Positions 42,244-50,315 of a DNA stretch of 50,919 nucleotides are shown here, piece after piece (positions within the stretch are counted from its first letter, which is position 1; every line of letters starts with the position of its first letter). This DNA is from Lachnospiraceae bacterium (GTDB lineage Bacteria; Bacillota; Clostridia; Lachnospirales; Lachnospiraceae). The stretch covers positions 1-50,919 of the forward strand of contig JALEIR010000056.1 in NCBI GenBank assembly GCA_022769665.1, written 5' to 3'. The notes under the pieces are model-generated. The model saw only the letters and a program-made list of their open reading frames with translations, did no database searches and was not told the origin of the DNA. A program made the position numbers and the translations under genes.

Positions 42244-44947
42244 ACCAGTTTTCTCCCGTGTGCAAATCAATTTCCAGTGTCACGGCTAAATCGGCTGCTG
42301 ATTTCATGTTTTCCGACAAAATCTGTCTGACCTCTTCCTCTTCCTCCAGAAGGGTTTCAATGACAAGCTCATCATGTACCTGTAAAATCAATTTTGATTT
42401 TAAGCCTCTGTCACGGAGCGTTCTCCACACCCGAATCATTGCTATCTTAATAATGTCTGCCGCAGTCCCTTGAATAGGTGAATTCATAGCCACACGTTCT
42501 CCAAAGGAACGTTGCATGAAATTGGAGGAGGAAAGTTCCGGAATCGGGCGTCTTCTTCCGAACATAGTCGTGGTATAGCCCTGTTTTTTCGCATCCTCAA
42601 CCAATCTGTCCAGGAACTCCTTAACTTTAGGGTAAGTTGCAAAATATTGTTCGATATACTCCGCCGCTTCTTTTCGGCTGATACTCAAATCCTGGCTTAA
42701 GCCAAAAGAGCTGATTCCGTATACAATACCGAAATTCACTGCCTTTGCATTGCGCCGTTGTAAATCCGTAACCTCCTCAAAAGTAGTGTGGAAAACCTTT
42801 GAAGCTGTAATTCTGTGAATATCCTGCTCCGAGCGGTATGCTTCAATCAACTGCTCATCTCCCGACATATGAGCAAGCACCCGTAACTCAATCTGAGAAT
42901 AGTCCGCATCCATAAACTCATATCCGGCTCTCGGTACAAAAACCTTACGAATACGCCTTCCCAATTCCATCCGCATGGGAATATTCTGCAGATTCGGCTC
43001 TGTAGAACTGATTCGTCCTGTCGCTGTAATGGTCTGGTTAAAATTTGTGTGAATCCGTTTGTCCTCACCGATAAATGCGGCCAGGCCGTCAGCATAGGTT
43101 GATTTCAGTTTTGTCAATCCCCGATATTCCAGAATATCCTTGACAATAGGATAGTCTTCGGAAAGCTTCTCCAGTACATCCGCTGCTGTGGAATATCCCG
43201 TCTTGGTCTTTTTCCCGCCGGGAATCTGCATGGTTTCAAATAACACCTCTCCCAGTTGTTTTGGTGAATTGATGTTAAATTTAACTCCCGCCTGCGCATA
43301 AATCGAAGTTTCAAGCTCTTCAATTCTGGCAACCAGCGCGTCTCCGTAAGCCTTCAGTTCCTCACGGCGTACTTCCACGCCTTCCTTTTCCATGTCATAG
43401 AGCACCAGAGAAAGCGGCATCTCCATATCACGCATTAACTCAGCCATACCTGTATCCTGCAGCTTCTTCTCCAGAATGTCTGATGCCCGTTCTGCCACAT
43501 AAGCCCCGTAACAGCAATATTCCGCAAGCTTGTCCGGTATTTCCTTTGCCGCCTCACCGATTTTCAGTTTGCCCAGACACTCTGCCCTTCCGGGAATCAT
43601 GAGCCCCAGGTGTTCCGAAGCAATTGTTTCAAGGTCATAATCATTTTTCAGTGGATTAAGCAGATACGCTCCGATTAAAATATCGAAATATCGGTCGGTA
43701 TCCTCCTGATTCAGCCAGCTGTACTGCTTTTTGATATCAAAAGTGGCAATTTTTACTCTCTCGGAAAGTGCAATCAACGCAGTTCTCACCGCTTCCGCGT
43801 CTACATTCTCTCCAAACTGCCCGTTATCCCCGAAGAGGGAAAGCTGCTCATTCTCAGGCTGCTTCACTGCCAAAAACAAGGTTTCCTGTCCCGGAACACA
43901 AACCGCCACACCAAATAGCCTTTCCGTCCCTGTATTTTTATCTTTCTCCAATGCCGGATAAAGCCCTACCCGGCTGCCACTCTTAATTTTTTTCAATCTT
44001 TCTAAAAATTCTTTCTGGCTGTCCGAATACACAAAGGATTTGGCTATTTCTTCGCCGCATCCGGATTTGTTCCCGCTTTCAAAACGTTTCAGCATATTTT
44101 TGAATTCCAACTGCTTAAATATCTGATAAGCTTCGGGCGTATAGTATCCTTCTGCTGCGGCTGCGGTATAATCAAGTTCAACATCACTGTCAATCTTAAT
44201 AGTGGCAAGTGTTTTGCTCAAATCAGCCAAATCTTTGTTTTCTATCAGTGATTCCCTGATACTCTTTTTCGAAATTTCCTCCACATGGGCATAAATATTC
44301 TCAAGAGAGCCGTATTGAACCATCAGTTCCGTAGCTGTCTTTTGTCCCACCTTGGGTACACCGGGAATATTGTCCGCCGTATCTCCCATCAATGCCTTTA
44401 AGTCAATAAACTGCAGCGGCGTCACCTGATATGTCCTTACTACATCCTCGGGATAATAATCCTCAATCTCCGTCTTTCCCATTTTCGTCTTTGGAATCCG
44501 AATCTTGATATGCTCATCCGCTATCTGCAGCAAATCCCTGTCACCGGAAACAAGAGAGACTTCCAGTCCCTCCGCCTCTGCTTTCTTCGCCAAAGTTCCA
44601 AGAATATCATCTGCCTCCAACCCCTCTCGCTCCATGATGACAACATGCATGGCACGAAGCACATCCTTCATCACCGGTACCTGTTCCCTGAGTTCCTCCG
44701 GCATTGGCTTTCTGGTTCCCTTGTATCCTTCAAACATTTTGTGCCGGAAAGTGGGCGCATGTACATCAAAGGCAACCGCCAGATAGTCCGGTTTTTCCTC
44801 CTCCAGTATTTTGAACATAATATTCAGGAAACCATATATGGCATTTGTGTGTAATCCCTGCGCATTGGTAAGCTCCGGCACTCCATAAAACGCTCTGTTT
44901 AAAATGCTGTGTCCATCTATCAGAACAAGCTTTCCGCACTTACTCAT
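42230..44947 (-). CDS. polA: DNA polymerase I
   Basis: Repair and Okazaki-fragment polymerase, 905 aa. Residues ~1-290 are the 5' nuclease (FDVHAPTFRHKMFEGYKGTR, LVSGDRDLLQIA, GDTADNIPGVPKVG). The middle domain keeps the fold but lacks the DxE and other acidic residues of the 3'-5' exonuclease, so proofreading is probably lost. The polymerase has motif A DYSQIELRVLAHM, motif B RRNAKAVNFGIVYG and motif C QVHDELVIE. The ribosome binding site is weak. coaE overlaps its end. Confidence 0.98.
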   Translation of the reverse strand: MSKCGKLVLIDGHSILNRAFYGVPELTNAQGLHTNAIYGFLNIMFKILEEEKPDYLAVAFDVHAPTFRHKMFEGYKGTRKPMPEELREQVPVMKDVLRAMHVVIMEREGLEADDILGTLAKKAEAEGLEVSLVSGDRDLLQIADEHIKIRIPKTKMGKTEIEDYYPEDVVRTYQVTPLQFIDLKALMGDTADNIPGVPKVGQKTATELMVQYGSLENIYAHVEEISKKSIRESLIENKDLADLSKTLATIKIDSDVELDYTAAAAEGYYTPEAYQIFKQLEFKNMLKRFESGNKSGCGEEIAKSFVYSDSQKEFLERLKKIKSGSRVGLYPALEKDKNTGTERLFGVAVCVPGQETLFLAVKQPENEQLSLFGDNGQFGENVDAEAVRTALIALSERVKIATFDIKKQYSWLNQEDTDRYFDILIGAYLLNPLKNDYDLETIASEHLGLMIPGRAECLGKLKIGEAAKEIPDKLAEYCCYGAYVAERASDILEKKLQDTGMAELMRDMEMPLSLVLYDMEKEGVEVRREELKAYGDALVARIEELETSIYAQAGVKFNINSPKQLGEVLFETMQIPGGKKTKTGYSTAADVLEKLSEDYPIVKDILEYRGLTKLKSTYADGLAAFIGEDKRIHTNFNQTITATGRISSTEPNLQNIPMRMELGRRIRKVFVPRAGYEFMDADYSQIELRVLAHMSGDEQLIEAYRSEQDIHRITASKVFHTTFEEVTDLQRRNAKAVNFGIVYGISSFGLSQDLSISRKEAAEYIEQYFATYPKVKEFLDRLVEDAKKQGYTTTMFGRRRPIPELSSSNFMQRSFGERVAMNSPIQGTAADIIKIAMIRVWRTLRDRGLKSKLILQVHDELVIETLLEEEEEVRQILSENMKSAADLAVTLEIDLHTGENWYEAK

Positions 44948-44983
44948 GAAAATAAACCATACCTTCCCATATCTGTAAAATAC

Positions 44984-45011
44984 ATATTATATGCATATCT
45001 CATTTTATCAA
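44984..45011 (-). promoter_or_regulatory. Possible promoter of polA
   Basis: On the minus strand TTGATA (45006-45011) and TAATAT (44984-44989) are 16 bases apart, about 40 bases before polA. An overlapping TATAAT is at only 14 bases. Weak candidate. Confidence 0.4.
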
Positions 45012-45070
45012 CATGCATACCTTATGTCTGCAGCATATTCGCATGCAAACGCCTTTCACAGACACAAAAT

Positions 45071-45391
45071 TTACATTAAAATCCAGATAATAATTCCCGC
45101 CAGCAAGGCTACAGCGATGATTTCCATAAAAACACCCAGTTTCATGAACCTGTCATGAATTTTAAGCTTACGCCTTGCTTCTTCCAGACGCTGATCCAGC
45201 TCCTTCTGCAAATCAAAGGCACCGCCGTCCTCCAGCCTTTGAATTCCCTCTGTCACAAGAAATTGAATGACCAATTCCTCTTTACAGTTTGCACACTGTT
45301 CCATGTGTTCGCTGAAACGCCTTAAGGAAGGATAATCAAGCTTTCTGTCAATAAAACCGGGAATCAGCTTTTCAAACTCTTTACAATCCAT
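45071..45391 (-). CDS. Zinc-finger (anti-sigma-type) membrane protein
   Basis: 106 aa. Residues ~1-40 are a zf-HC2 domain with the metal set Cys3, His29, Cys33 and Cys36 (FSEHMEQCANCKEEL). A charged helix (~50-80) precedes one C-terminal membrane helix (~84-105), so the zinc finger faces the cytoplasm. This is the layout of anti-sigma factors, but no sigma factor gene adjoins it. ATG at 45391 has AAGGGG 11 bases upstream; a TTG one codon earlier is better spaced. Confidence 0.87.
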   Translation of the reverse strand: MDCKEFEKLIPGFIDRKLDYPSLRRFSEHMEQCANCKEELVIQFLVTEGIQRLEDGGAFDLQKELDQRLEEARRKLKIHDRFMKLGVFMEIIAVALLAGIIIWILM

Positions 45392-45470
45392 CAATCGACC
45401 AACCCCTTTTAAATTCGTGAAGCCATTCCATAATCCGAGGCCTCATCGAATCTCCCCATCTGAAACAGGC

Positions 45471-46745
45471 TTAAATCTTGTCCAGTGCCTGTGCAATATC
45501 CGCAATCAAATCATCCTTATCCTCAATGCCGCAACTGATACGAATCAGTTCTGCGGGTACACCGGCTTCCTTTAGCTGTTCGTCCGTCATCTGACGATGT
45601 GTGCTGGATGCAGGATTCAAACAGCAGGTACGGGCGTCAGCCACATGAGTTTCGATTGCTGCCAGTTTCAGGTTTTTCATGAAAATGCTTGCCGCTTCTC
45701 TTCCGCCTTTTAAGCCAAAAGAAACAACACCACAGCTTCCGTTGGGAAGATATTTTTGAGCCAGAGGATAATACTTGTCTCCCGGCAGACTGCAGTAATT
45801 TACATAGGCAACCTTATCATGATTCTTTAAAAACTCTGCCACAGCCAGTCCGTTCTCGCAGTGTCGCTTCACGCGAACATGCAGGCTCTCCAGGCCGAGG
45901 TTCAGGATAAATGCATTCTGCGGGCTCTGAATAGAACCAAAATCCCGCATCAGCTGAACGGTACATTTGGTGATGAATGCACCTTCTTTACCAAATTTTT
46001 CAGCATAGGTCACGCCGTGATAACTGTCATCGGGAGTACACAGGCCCGGATATTTATCCGCATGTGCCATCCAGTCAAACTTACCACTGTCCACAATAGC
46101 ACCGCCAACGGCAGCACCGTGTCCGTCCATATATTTTGTGGTAGAATGCGTTACAATATCCGCCCCCCACTCAAATGGTCTGCAATTAATGGGAGTTGCA
46201 AAAGTATTGTCAACAATCAGCGGTACTCCGTGTGCATGGGCGCACTTGGCAAATTTCTCGATATCCAGAACTGTCAGCGCGGGATTTGCGATTGTTTCGC
46301 CGAACATCGCTTTGGTATTCTCCCGGAATGCTGCATTCAGCTCTTCCTCGGAGGCATCCGGATTGACAAAAGTCACGTCGATACCCATCCTCTTCATCGT
46401 AACGGAAATCAGATTAAAGGTTCCGCCGTAAATGGTGCTGGAAGCCACAATATGATCTCCGCATCCGCAAATATTGAACAACGCAAAAAAGTTGGCTGCC
46501 TGTCCGCTGCTGGTCAGCATGGCCGCAGTGCCTCCCTCCAGCTGCGCAATCTTCGCCGCCACATAATCATTTGTCGGATTCTGGAGTCTCGTATAAAAAA
46601 AACCGCTGGCTTCCAAGTCAAAAAGCTTTCCCATATCCTCGCTGGTGTCATATTTAAAAGTTGTGCTTTGAATAATGGGAATCTGGCGAGGCTCCCCGTT
46701 TCCCGGTGTATAACCTCCCTGTACACAGATGCTGTTGATATTCAT
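45471..46745 (-). CDS. metY: O-acetylhomoserine aminocarboxypropyltransferase / sulfhydrylase
   Basis: PLP enzyme of methionine synthesis that joins O-acetylhomoserine with sulfide to homocysteine; 424 aa, the length of MetY rather than the ~380 aa of MetB. Blocks are FFYTRLQNPTNDYVAAKIA, SSGQAANFFAL, VDNTFATP and the PLP lysine in HSTTKYMDGHG. Use as a cystathionine synthase cannot be excluded. ATG at 46745 fits homology; 40 open codons upstream are not used. No SAM riboswitch is seen in the ~65-base leader. Confidence 0.92.
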   Translation of the reverse strand: MNINSICVQGGYTPGNGEPRQIPIIQSTTFKYDTSEDMGKLFDLEASGFFYTRLQNPTNDYVAAKIAQLEGGTAAMLTSSGQAANFFALFNICGCGDHIVASSTIYGGTFNLISVTMKRMGIDVTFVNPDASEEELNAAFRENTKAMFGETIANPALTVLDIEKFAKCAHAHGVPLIVDNTFATPINCRPFEWGADIVTHSTTKYMDGHGAAVGGAIVDSGKFDWMAHADKYPGLCTPDDSYHGVTYAEKFGKEGAFITKCTVQLMRDFGSIQSPQNAFILNLGLESLHVRVKRHCENGLAVAEFLKNHDKVAYVNYCSLPGDKYYPLAQKYLPNGSCGVVSFGLKGGREAASIFMKNLKLAAIETHVADARTCCLNPASSTHRQMTDEQLKEAGVPAELIRISCGIEDKDDLIADIAQALDKI

Positions 46746-46815
46746 GTTTTCCTTACCTTTCCGCCGCAGTCTCTCCGACAAAACAGCATTTTTTACGCAA
46801 ATAAACTCATCTTCA

Positions 46816-46844
46816 AGTATACACATTCGCGGTGTGAAATTCAA
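46816..46844 (-). promoter_or_regulatory. Promoter of metY
   Basis: On the minus strand -35 TTGAAT (46839-46844), 17-base spacer and -10 TATACT (46816-46821), about 70 bases before metY. Confidence 0.75.
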
Positions 46845-46891
46845 GCCAAAAGAACAAGCGGACAATTTAAAAGGGAAATGTATTCTATTGC

Positions 46892-46932
46892 AAAAAAACA
46901 GGGCATCCTATTAAAAGATGCCCTGTTTTTTT
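46892..46932 (-). terminator. Strong terminator after the aldolase-like gene
   Basis: A 16-base perfect inverted repeat (46892-46907 and 46917-46932) with nine-base loop, A7 and T7 at its ends. It ends the aldolase-like transcript upstream of the metY promoter and is symmetrical. Confidence 0.93.
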
Positions 46933-47018
46933 GCATGCACAGTCATTCATCCGCTTGTATTTTGATGTTCGCATAACTCATATTTTTTTAGGCATTCCTC
47001 AAAATATGAAGACTTCCT

Positions 47019-47993
47019 TCAATCCTGCGCAACAACTTCCCTGTAGAACTCCGCATAGTCGGTTCTCTTTTCCTTGGTAAATTGAATTGCGGTTCTGGGA
47101 TGCTGATTCAAGAGACCTGTCATCAGATACTGCAAGTCATATCCCCAGACAACACCGTCTGCTTTCAGCTTATTCATATAGGTATCAATAAACTGGATTG
47201 CAGGGTATACATTGTATTTGGGATTTCTTAAGAAGCCAAGCAAAAGCTCCATGGCACAATTACCTGCACCTCTTCCCATGGATGCATAAGTTGCGTCCAG
47301 CCAGTCTACACCGTCTCCGACTGCCTCAATGGTGTTTGCAAAAGCAAGTTGCTGATTGTTATGGGCATGGATACCTACTTTCTTACCGTATTTCGCAGCC
47401 ACATTCATGTAAATGTCTGCCAATCGGGCAAGCTGCTCCGGATACAGTGCTCCATAGCTGTCCACAATATACAACACATCTACAGGAGACTGTGCAAGAA
47501 TATCCAATGCTACCTTTAACTCACTCTCCTGTGCATTGGATATTGCCATGATATTACAGCTCACTTCATACCCCTTCTTCGCTGCGTCCTCAATCATATC
47601 CACTGCTGCAGGTATGGTATTCAGGTAAGTAGCTACACGGATTAAATCAATCGGGCTGTCAGCACGATTGATGATATCCGTCTTATAGTCGCAACGCCCT
47701 ACATCTGCCATTACCGCAATCTTCAAATCTGTTGCATTCTCACCCACAATTGCTCTGATATCTTCATCGTTGCAGAACTTCCACTTGCCAAACTTGTTTA
47801 CATCAAACATTTCCTTGGAAGCCTTATAACCAAATTCCATATAGTCAACGCCGGTGCGCAGATTTGTCAGATACAGCGCCTTCACAAATGCATCTTCAAA
47901 ATAAAAATCGTTCACCAGACCTCCGTCGCGGAGTGTGGCATCCACCACCTTTACATCGGGACGATATGCAATCAAACTTGATATTTCTTTCAT
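47019..47993 (-). CDS. DRE-TIM metallolyase (HMG-CoA lyase/aldolase-like) protein
   Basis: 324-aa TIM-barrel enzyme related to 4-hydroxy-2-oxovalerate aldolase and HMGL. The motif VVDATLRDGGLVNDFYF (~16-32) carries the metal Asp and catalytic Arg; the metal His pair is in GIHAHNNQQLAFAN. The C-terminal half (GLLNQHPRTAIQF) differs from known aldolases. It stands alone, without the aldehyde dehydrogenase partner of meta-cleavage pathways, so its substrate is open. ATG at 47993 (MKEISSL) is preferred by ribosome spacing (AAAGGA); ATG at 48005 is possible. Confidence 0.85.
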   Translation of the reverse strand: MKEISSLIAYRPDVKVVDATLRDGGLVNDFYFEDAFVKALYLTNLRTGVDYMEFGYKASKEMFDVNKFGKWKFCNDEDIRAIVGENATDLKIAVMADVGRCDYKTDIINRADSPIDLIRVATYLNTIPAAVDMIEDAAKKGYEVSCNIMAISNAQESELKVALDILAQSPVDVLYIVDSYGALYPEQLARLADIYMNVAAKYGKKVGIHAHNNQQLAFANTIEAVGDGVDWLDATYASMGRGAGNCAMELLLGFLRNPKYNVYPAIQFIDTYMNKLKADGVVWGYDLQYLMTGLLNQHPRTAIQFTKEKRTDYAEFYREVVAQD

Positions 47994-48068
47994 GGTAAAT
48001 CTCATTCCTTTCCACTATCTGTATTTCATTCGGTTCCATGCATCCAGCTCACGGAAACCATGGTTTAA

Positions 48069-48097
48069 AGTTTAGCAGTTTAAAGCGAAAAAGTCAA
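48069..48097 (-). promoter_or_regulatory. Promoter of the aldolase-like gene
   Basis: On the minus strand -35 TTGACT (48092-48097), 17-base spacer and -10 TAAACT (48069-48074), about 75 bases before the gene. Confidence 0.75.
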
Positions 48098-48128
48098 CAC
48101 ATTTTTCATTTGTATCTCCCGTCTCATT

Positions 48129-48547
48129 TTACATGCAAGTCAATCCCATCAATATCTTTTCTGCTTTTTTCAAATCTTCTAAAGTCAGACCCACTTCAGG
48201 ATTCGGCTTCACCTGACATCCGCCTTTACCAGACTGAATTTCTTCGTTCTTCTAATTTCTTTTGTGGTCAAATCAGGCGTTACTCCGTTTATTGACAATC
48301 CTTCTTTCGCGAGCAAATCTATCAGTTTTCCAGCTTCTGCCCGCAAAGGTTTCCGTTCATCATCAAACCAAAACCGCCATCCGGAATGAAGAATCCATCC
48401 TGCATCTGTCTTTTTAATCAGCGGTGCCAATATTTTGATTTTTTCTTCATCAATCAAGGTCCCGTCACTGATTTCTCTTTGATGACTATTATTCCAAAAA
48501 TGGGAATTCAGGACTCCGTCAATATCCAAAAACAGAACTTTATTCAT
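48129..48547 (-). pseudogene. HAD-family (SAK-type) hydrolase, broken by an out-of-frame deletion
   Basis: The intact part (48209-48547, 112 aa) starts MNKVLFLDIDGVLNS with the HAD nucleophile Asp8/Asp10 and runs to KKFSLVKADVR, then stops. The bases that follow, in another frame (about 48222 down to TAA at 48129), encode QVKPNPEVGLTLEDLKKAEK, the normal end of this family. The ~33 residues that should join the two, with the HAD motif IV (VLDD-type acidic pair), are absent. I infer a deletion of about 100 bases with frame loss. The ribosome binding site GGAGAAAGG before ATG 48547 is intact. Confidence 0.75.
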
Positions 48548-48575
48548 TATGCCTTTCTCCGTTTTCCTTAAACCT

Positions 48576-49445
48576 CTAGAAGAGTGAAAGCTGTTCTCCT
48601 GCTTCCTTATCCTCATATTCATGCATATAGGCAAACAGTTTATCCGATCCGTACACTATGCCTGCTGCCCTGCACTCTTCCTGAATCAATTTGCCTAAAT
48701 GTGCACTTTCAGGGACCGGAAGCTCGTAAGCATTTCCATAGGTACTGATATACCGCTCCTTCATACCCGGGAAGTGCTCGTCCAGCTTTTGATAAAAATA
48801 CTGTCTGTCTCCGTCACGCAGCGTAACACCAGTTCCAAAGGTCAATATACCGTAAACTTTAGACTCTTTACATGCATTCAACAATCCCCTGATGTTCTCC
48901 TCGGTATCATTGATAAAAGGGAGAATAGGGGTCATCCAGACAATAGTCGGAATTCCCTCATCACGCATTATCTGTAGCACCTCAATCCGTCTGCTTGTGG
49001 GACAGACATTCGGTTCCAGAATTTTGCACAATTCGTCATCATAGGTCGTCAGCGTTATTTGCACCACACACTTTGCCTTCCGGTTTATACTCTTCAGCAA
49101 ATCAAGATCTCTTAATATCCTGTCGGACTTGGTCTGGATTGCAAGTCCGAAACCATATCTGTCAATCAATTCCAGGCAGCGTCTTGTCAGTCCCAGCTTC
49201 TCCTCGTAATGCAGATACGGGTCACTCATTGCTCCGGTTCCTATCATGCATTTTTTCCTCTTGCTGCGCAATGCCTTTTCCAAAAGCTCCGGTGCGTTTT
49301 TCTTTACCTCGATATCTTCAAAGGCGTGATTCATCTGATAGCAGGTACTTCTGGCATCACAGAAAATGCAGCCGTGGGTACACCCTCTGTAAATATTCAT
49401 TCCGTTTTGAGCAGAAAGAATTCCCTTTGCCTCAACCTCGTGCAT
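48576..49445 (-). CDS. Radical SAM protein of the spore-photoproduct-lyase-like (SplB/Rv2578c) family
   Basis: 289 aa. The 4Fe-4S cluster motif is YRGCTHGCIFCDAR (~19-32, CX3CX2C). Further features are GTGAMSDPYLHYEEKLGLTR and VWMTPILPFINDTEENI. These stand-alone proteins are annotated SPL family radical SAM proteins but lack evidence for lyase action in most species. It ends in GEQLSLF, a sliding-clamp-like motif (QLSLF), which hints at binding to the DNA polymerase beta clamp. It is followed by the broken HAD gene after 28 bases. Confidence 0.9.
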   Translation of the reverse strand: MHEVEAKGILSAQNGMNIYRGCTHGCIFCDARSTCYQMNHAFEDIEVKKNAPELLEKALRSKRKKCMIGTGAMSDPYLHYEEKLGLTRRCLELIDRYGFGLAIQTKSDRILRDLDLLKSINRKAKCVVQITLTTYDDELCKILEPNVCPTSRRIEVLQIMRDEGIPTIVWMTPILPFINDTEENIRGLLNACKESKVYGILTFGTGVTLRDGDRQYFYQKLDEHFPGMKERYISTYGNAYELPVPESAHLGKLIQEECRAAGIVYGSDKLFAYMHEYEDKEAGEQLSLF

Positions 49446-49472
49446 TGTATTTTCCAGTCCCCTCCTGCTGAA

Positions 49473-49676
49473 TCAGTACCGTTTCTTTCCCTTGTCAAGA
49501 AGTTCCCTCAGCGCATCCTCTCCGATGCTGACCCAGGCATCCTCTTCCTCCGCATTCAAGCCCAGATACTGTGCCAGCGTTCTCTCATCTTCACTCATTC
49601 CCCATTCGTAGCTGTAATCATCAATTGCTTCAAATTCAATCTCTCCTGCCTGATAAAGCTCTTTGTAAGTCTTCAT
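49473..49676 (-). CDS. Small acidic protein of unknown function
   Basis: 67 aa, acidic (many Glu and Asp, e.g. EEEDAWVS) with a basic end (KGKKRY). No transmembrane segment or known domain is seen. GGGAG lies six bases before ATG at 49676, and spacing to the radical SAM gene is 27 bases, so it is probably translated and co-transcribed. I do not recognise the family. Confidence 0.75.
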   Translation of the reverse strand: MKTYKELYQAGEIEFEAIDDYSYEWGMSEDERTLAQYLGLNAEEEDAWVSIGEDALRELLDKGKKRY

Positions 49677-49733
49677 ACGTTTCTCCCTTTTTCTGTAACT
49701 CCGTTCACCGATAGTAAAATAAAATACTTTTCC

Positions 49734-50222
49734 CTAAAACAATTCCAGTTCTGTAAAAATCACTCCCCGTGCAGTTGCGGTTCCACTGTAAACTGCCTCC
49801 GTCTTCCTGCCTGTTTCCAGATAATGTTTCACCACATATCCTGCAGTGTATGGCATCTCCCTTTGACAGACCTCATTCACAGGCACCCATTCCAAGGTAC
49901 CTTCATTACATTTCTTTTCTATTCTGGTTCCCTTCGCCAATTCTGCAAAGAAATAGTAATTTTGCCTGATTTCACCATTTTTGTTCCGGAGGGTAATATA
50001 ACGCAGCTTCAGATTTTTCAGGTCGCATTCTCTCAATCCGATTTCTTCCCAAACTTCCCGTAAGATTGCCGCTTTTGCGTCATTCAGTTCTTCCTTTTCA
50101 AAATGACCGCCTACCCCGCACCAGGAGGGCGCAACCACTCTGGAACCAACTCGATACAGAAGAAGCATTCTGTTTCCGTCCGTGATGTAGACAGACGCCA
50201 TGTTCCTCAGCTTACCCTGCAT
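49734..50222 (-). CDS. Nudix hydrolase
   Basis: 162 aa. Nudix box at ~38-63: GGHFEKEELNDA and REVWEEIGL, with two residues more than the classic GX5EX7REUXEEXGU. The layout (MLLLYRVGSRVVAPSWCGVG before the box) resembles 8-oxo-dGTP-type enzymes that clean the nucleotide pool, but substrate cannot be told from sequence. GGAGG lies seven bases before ATG at 50222. It is separate from the P-loop gene by 93 bases. Confidence 0.93.
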   Translation of the reverse strand: MQGKLRNMASVYITDGNRMLLLYRVGSRVVAPSWCGVGGHFEKEELNDAKAAILREVWEEIGLRECDLKNLKLRYITLRNKNGEIRQNYYFFAELAKGTRIEKKCNEGTLEWVPVNEVCQREMPYTAGYVVKHYLETGRKTEAVYSGTATARGVIFTELELF

Positions 50223-50315
50223 GTATCTTCCTCCTTCTCTAATTGTATTTGATTGCTTTCTTTACTTCATACAGTTTTCATGTTTTTTAATACTCATTCT
50301 AAAAGCAGGTACTTT

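Noticed and set aside
46745..46815. SAM riboswitch upstream of metY
   Set aside because: The predicted leader is only about 65-70 bases and shows no S-box core or terminator pair.
45861..46976. 371-codon open frame on the plus strand opposite metY
   Set aside because: It is antisense to the well-supported metY gene, has no homologous motifs and no ribosome binding site; it is a shadow frame.
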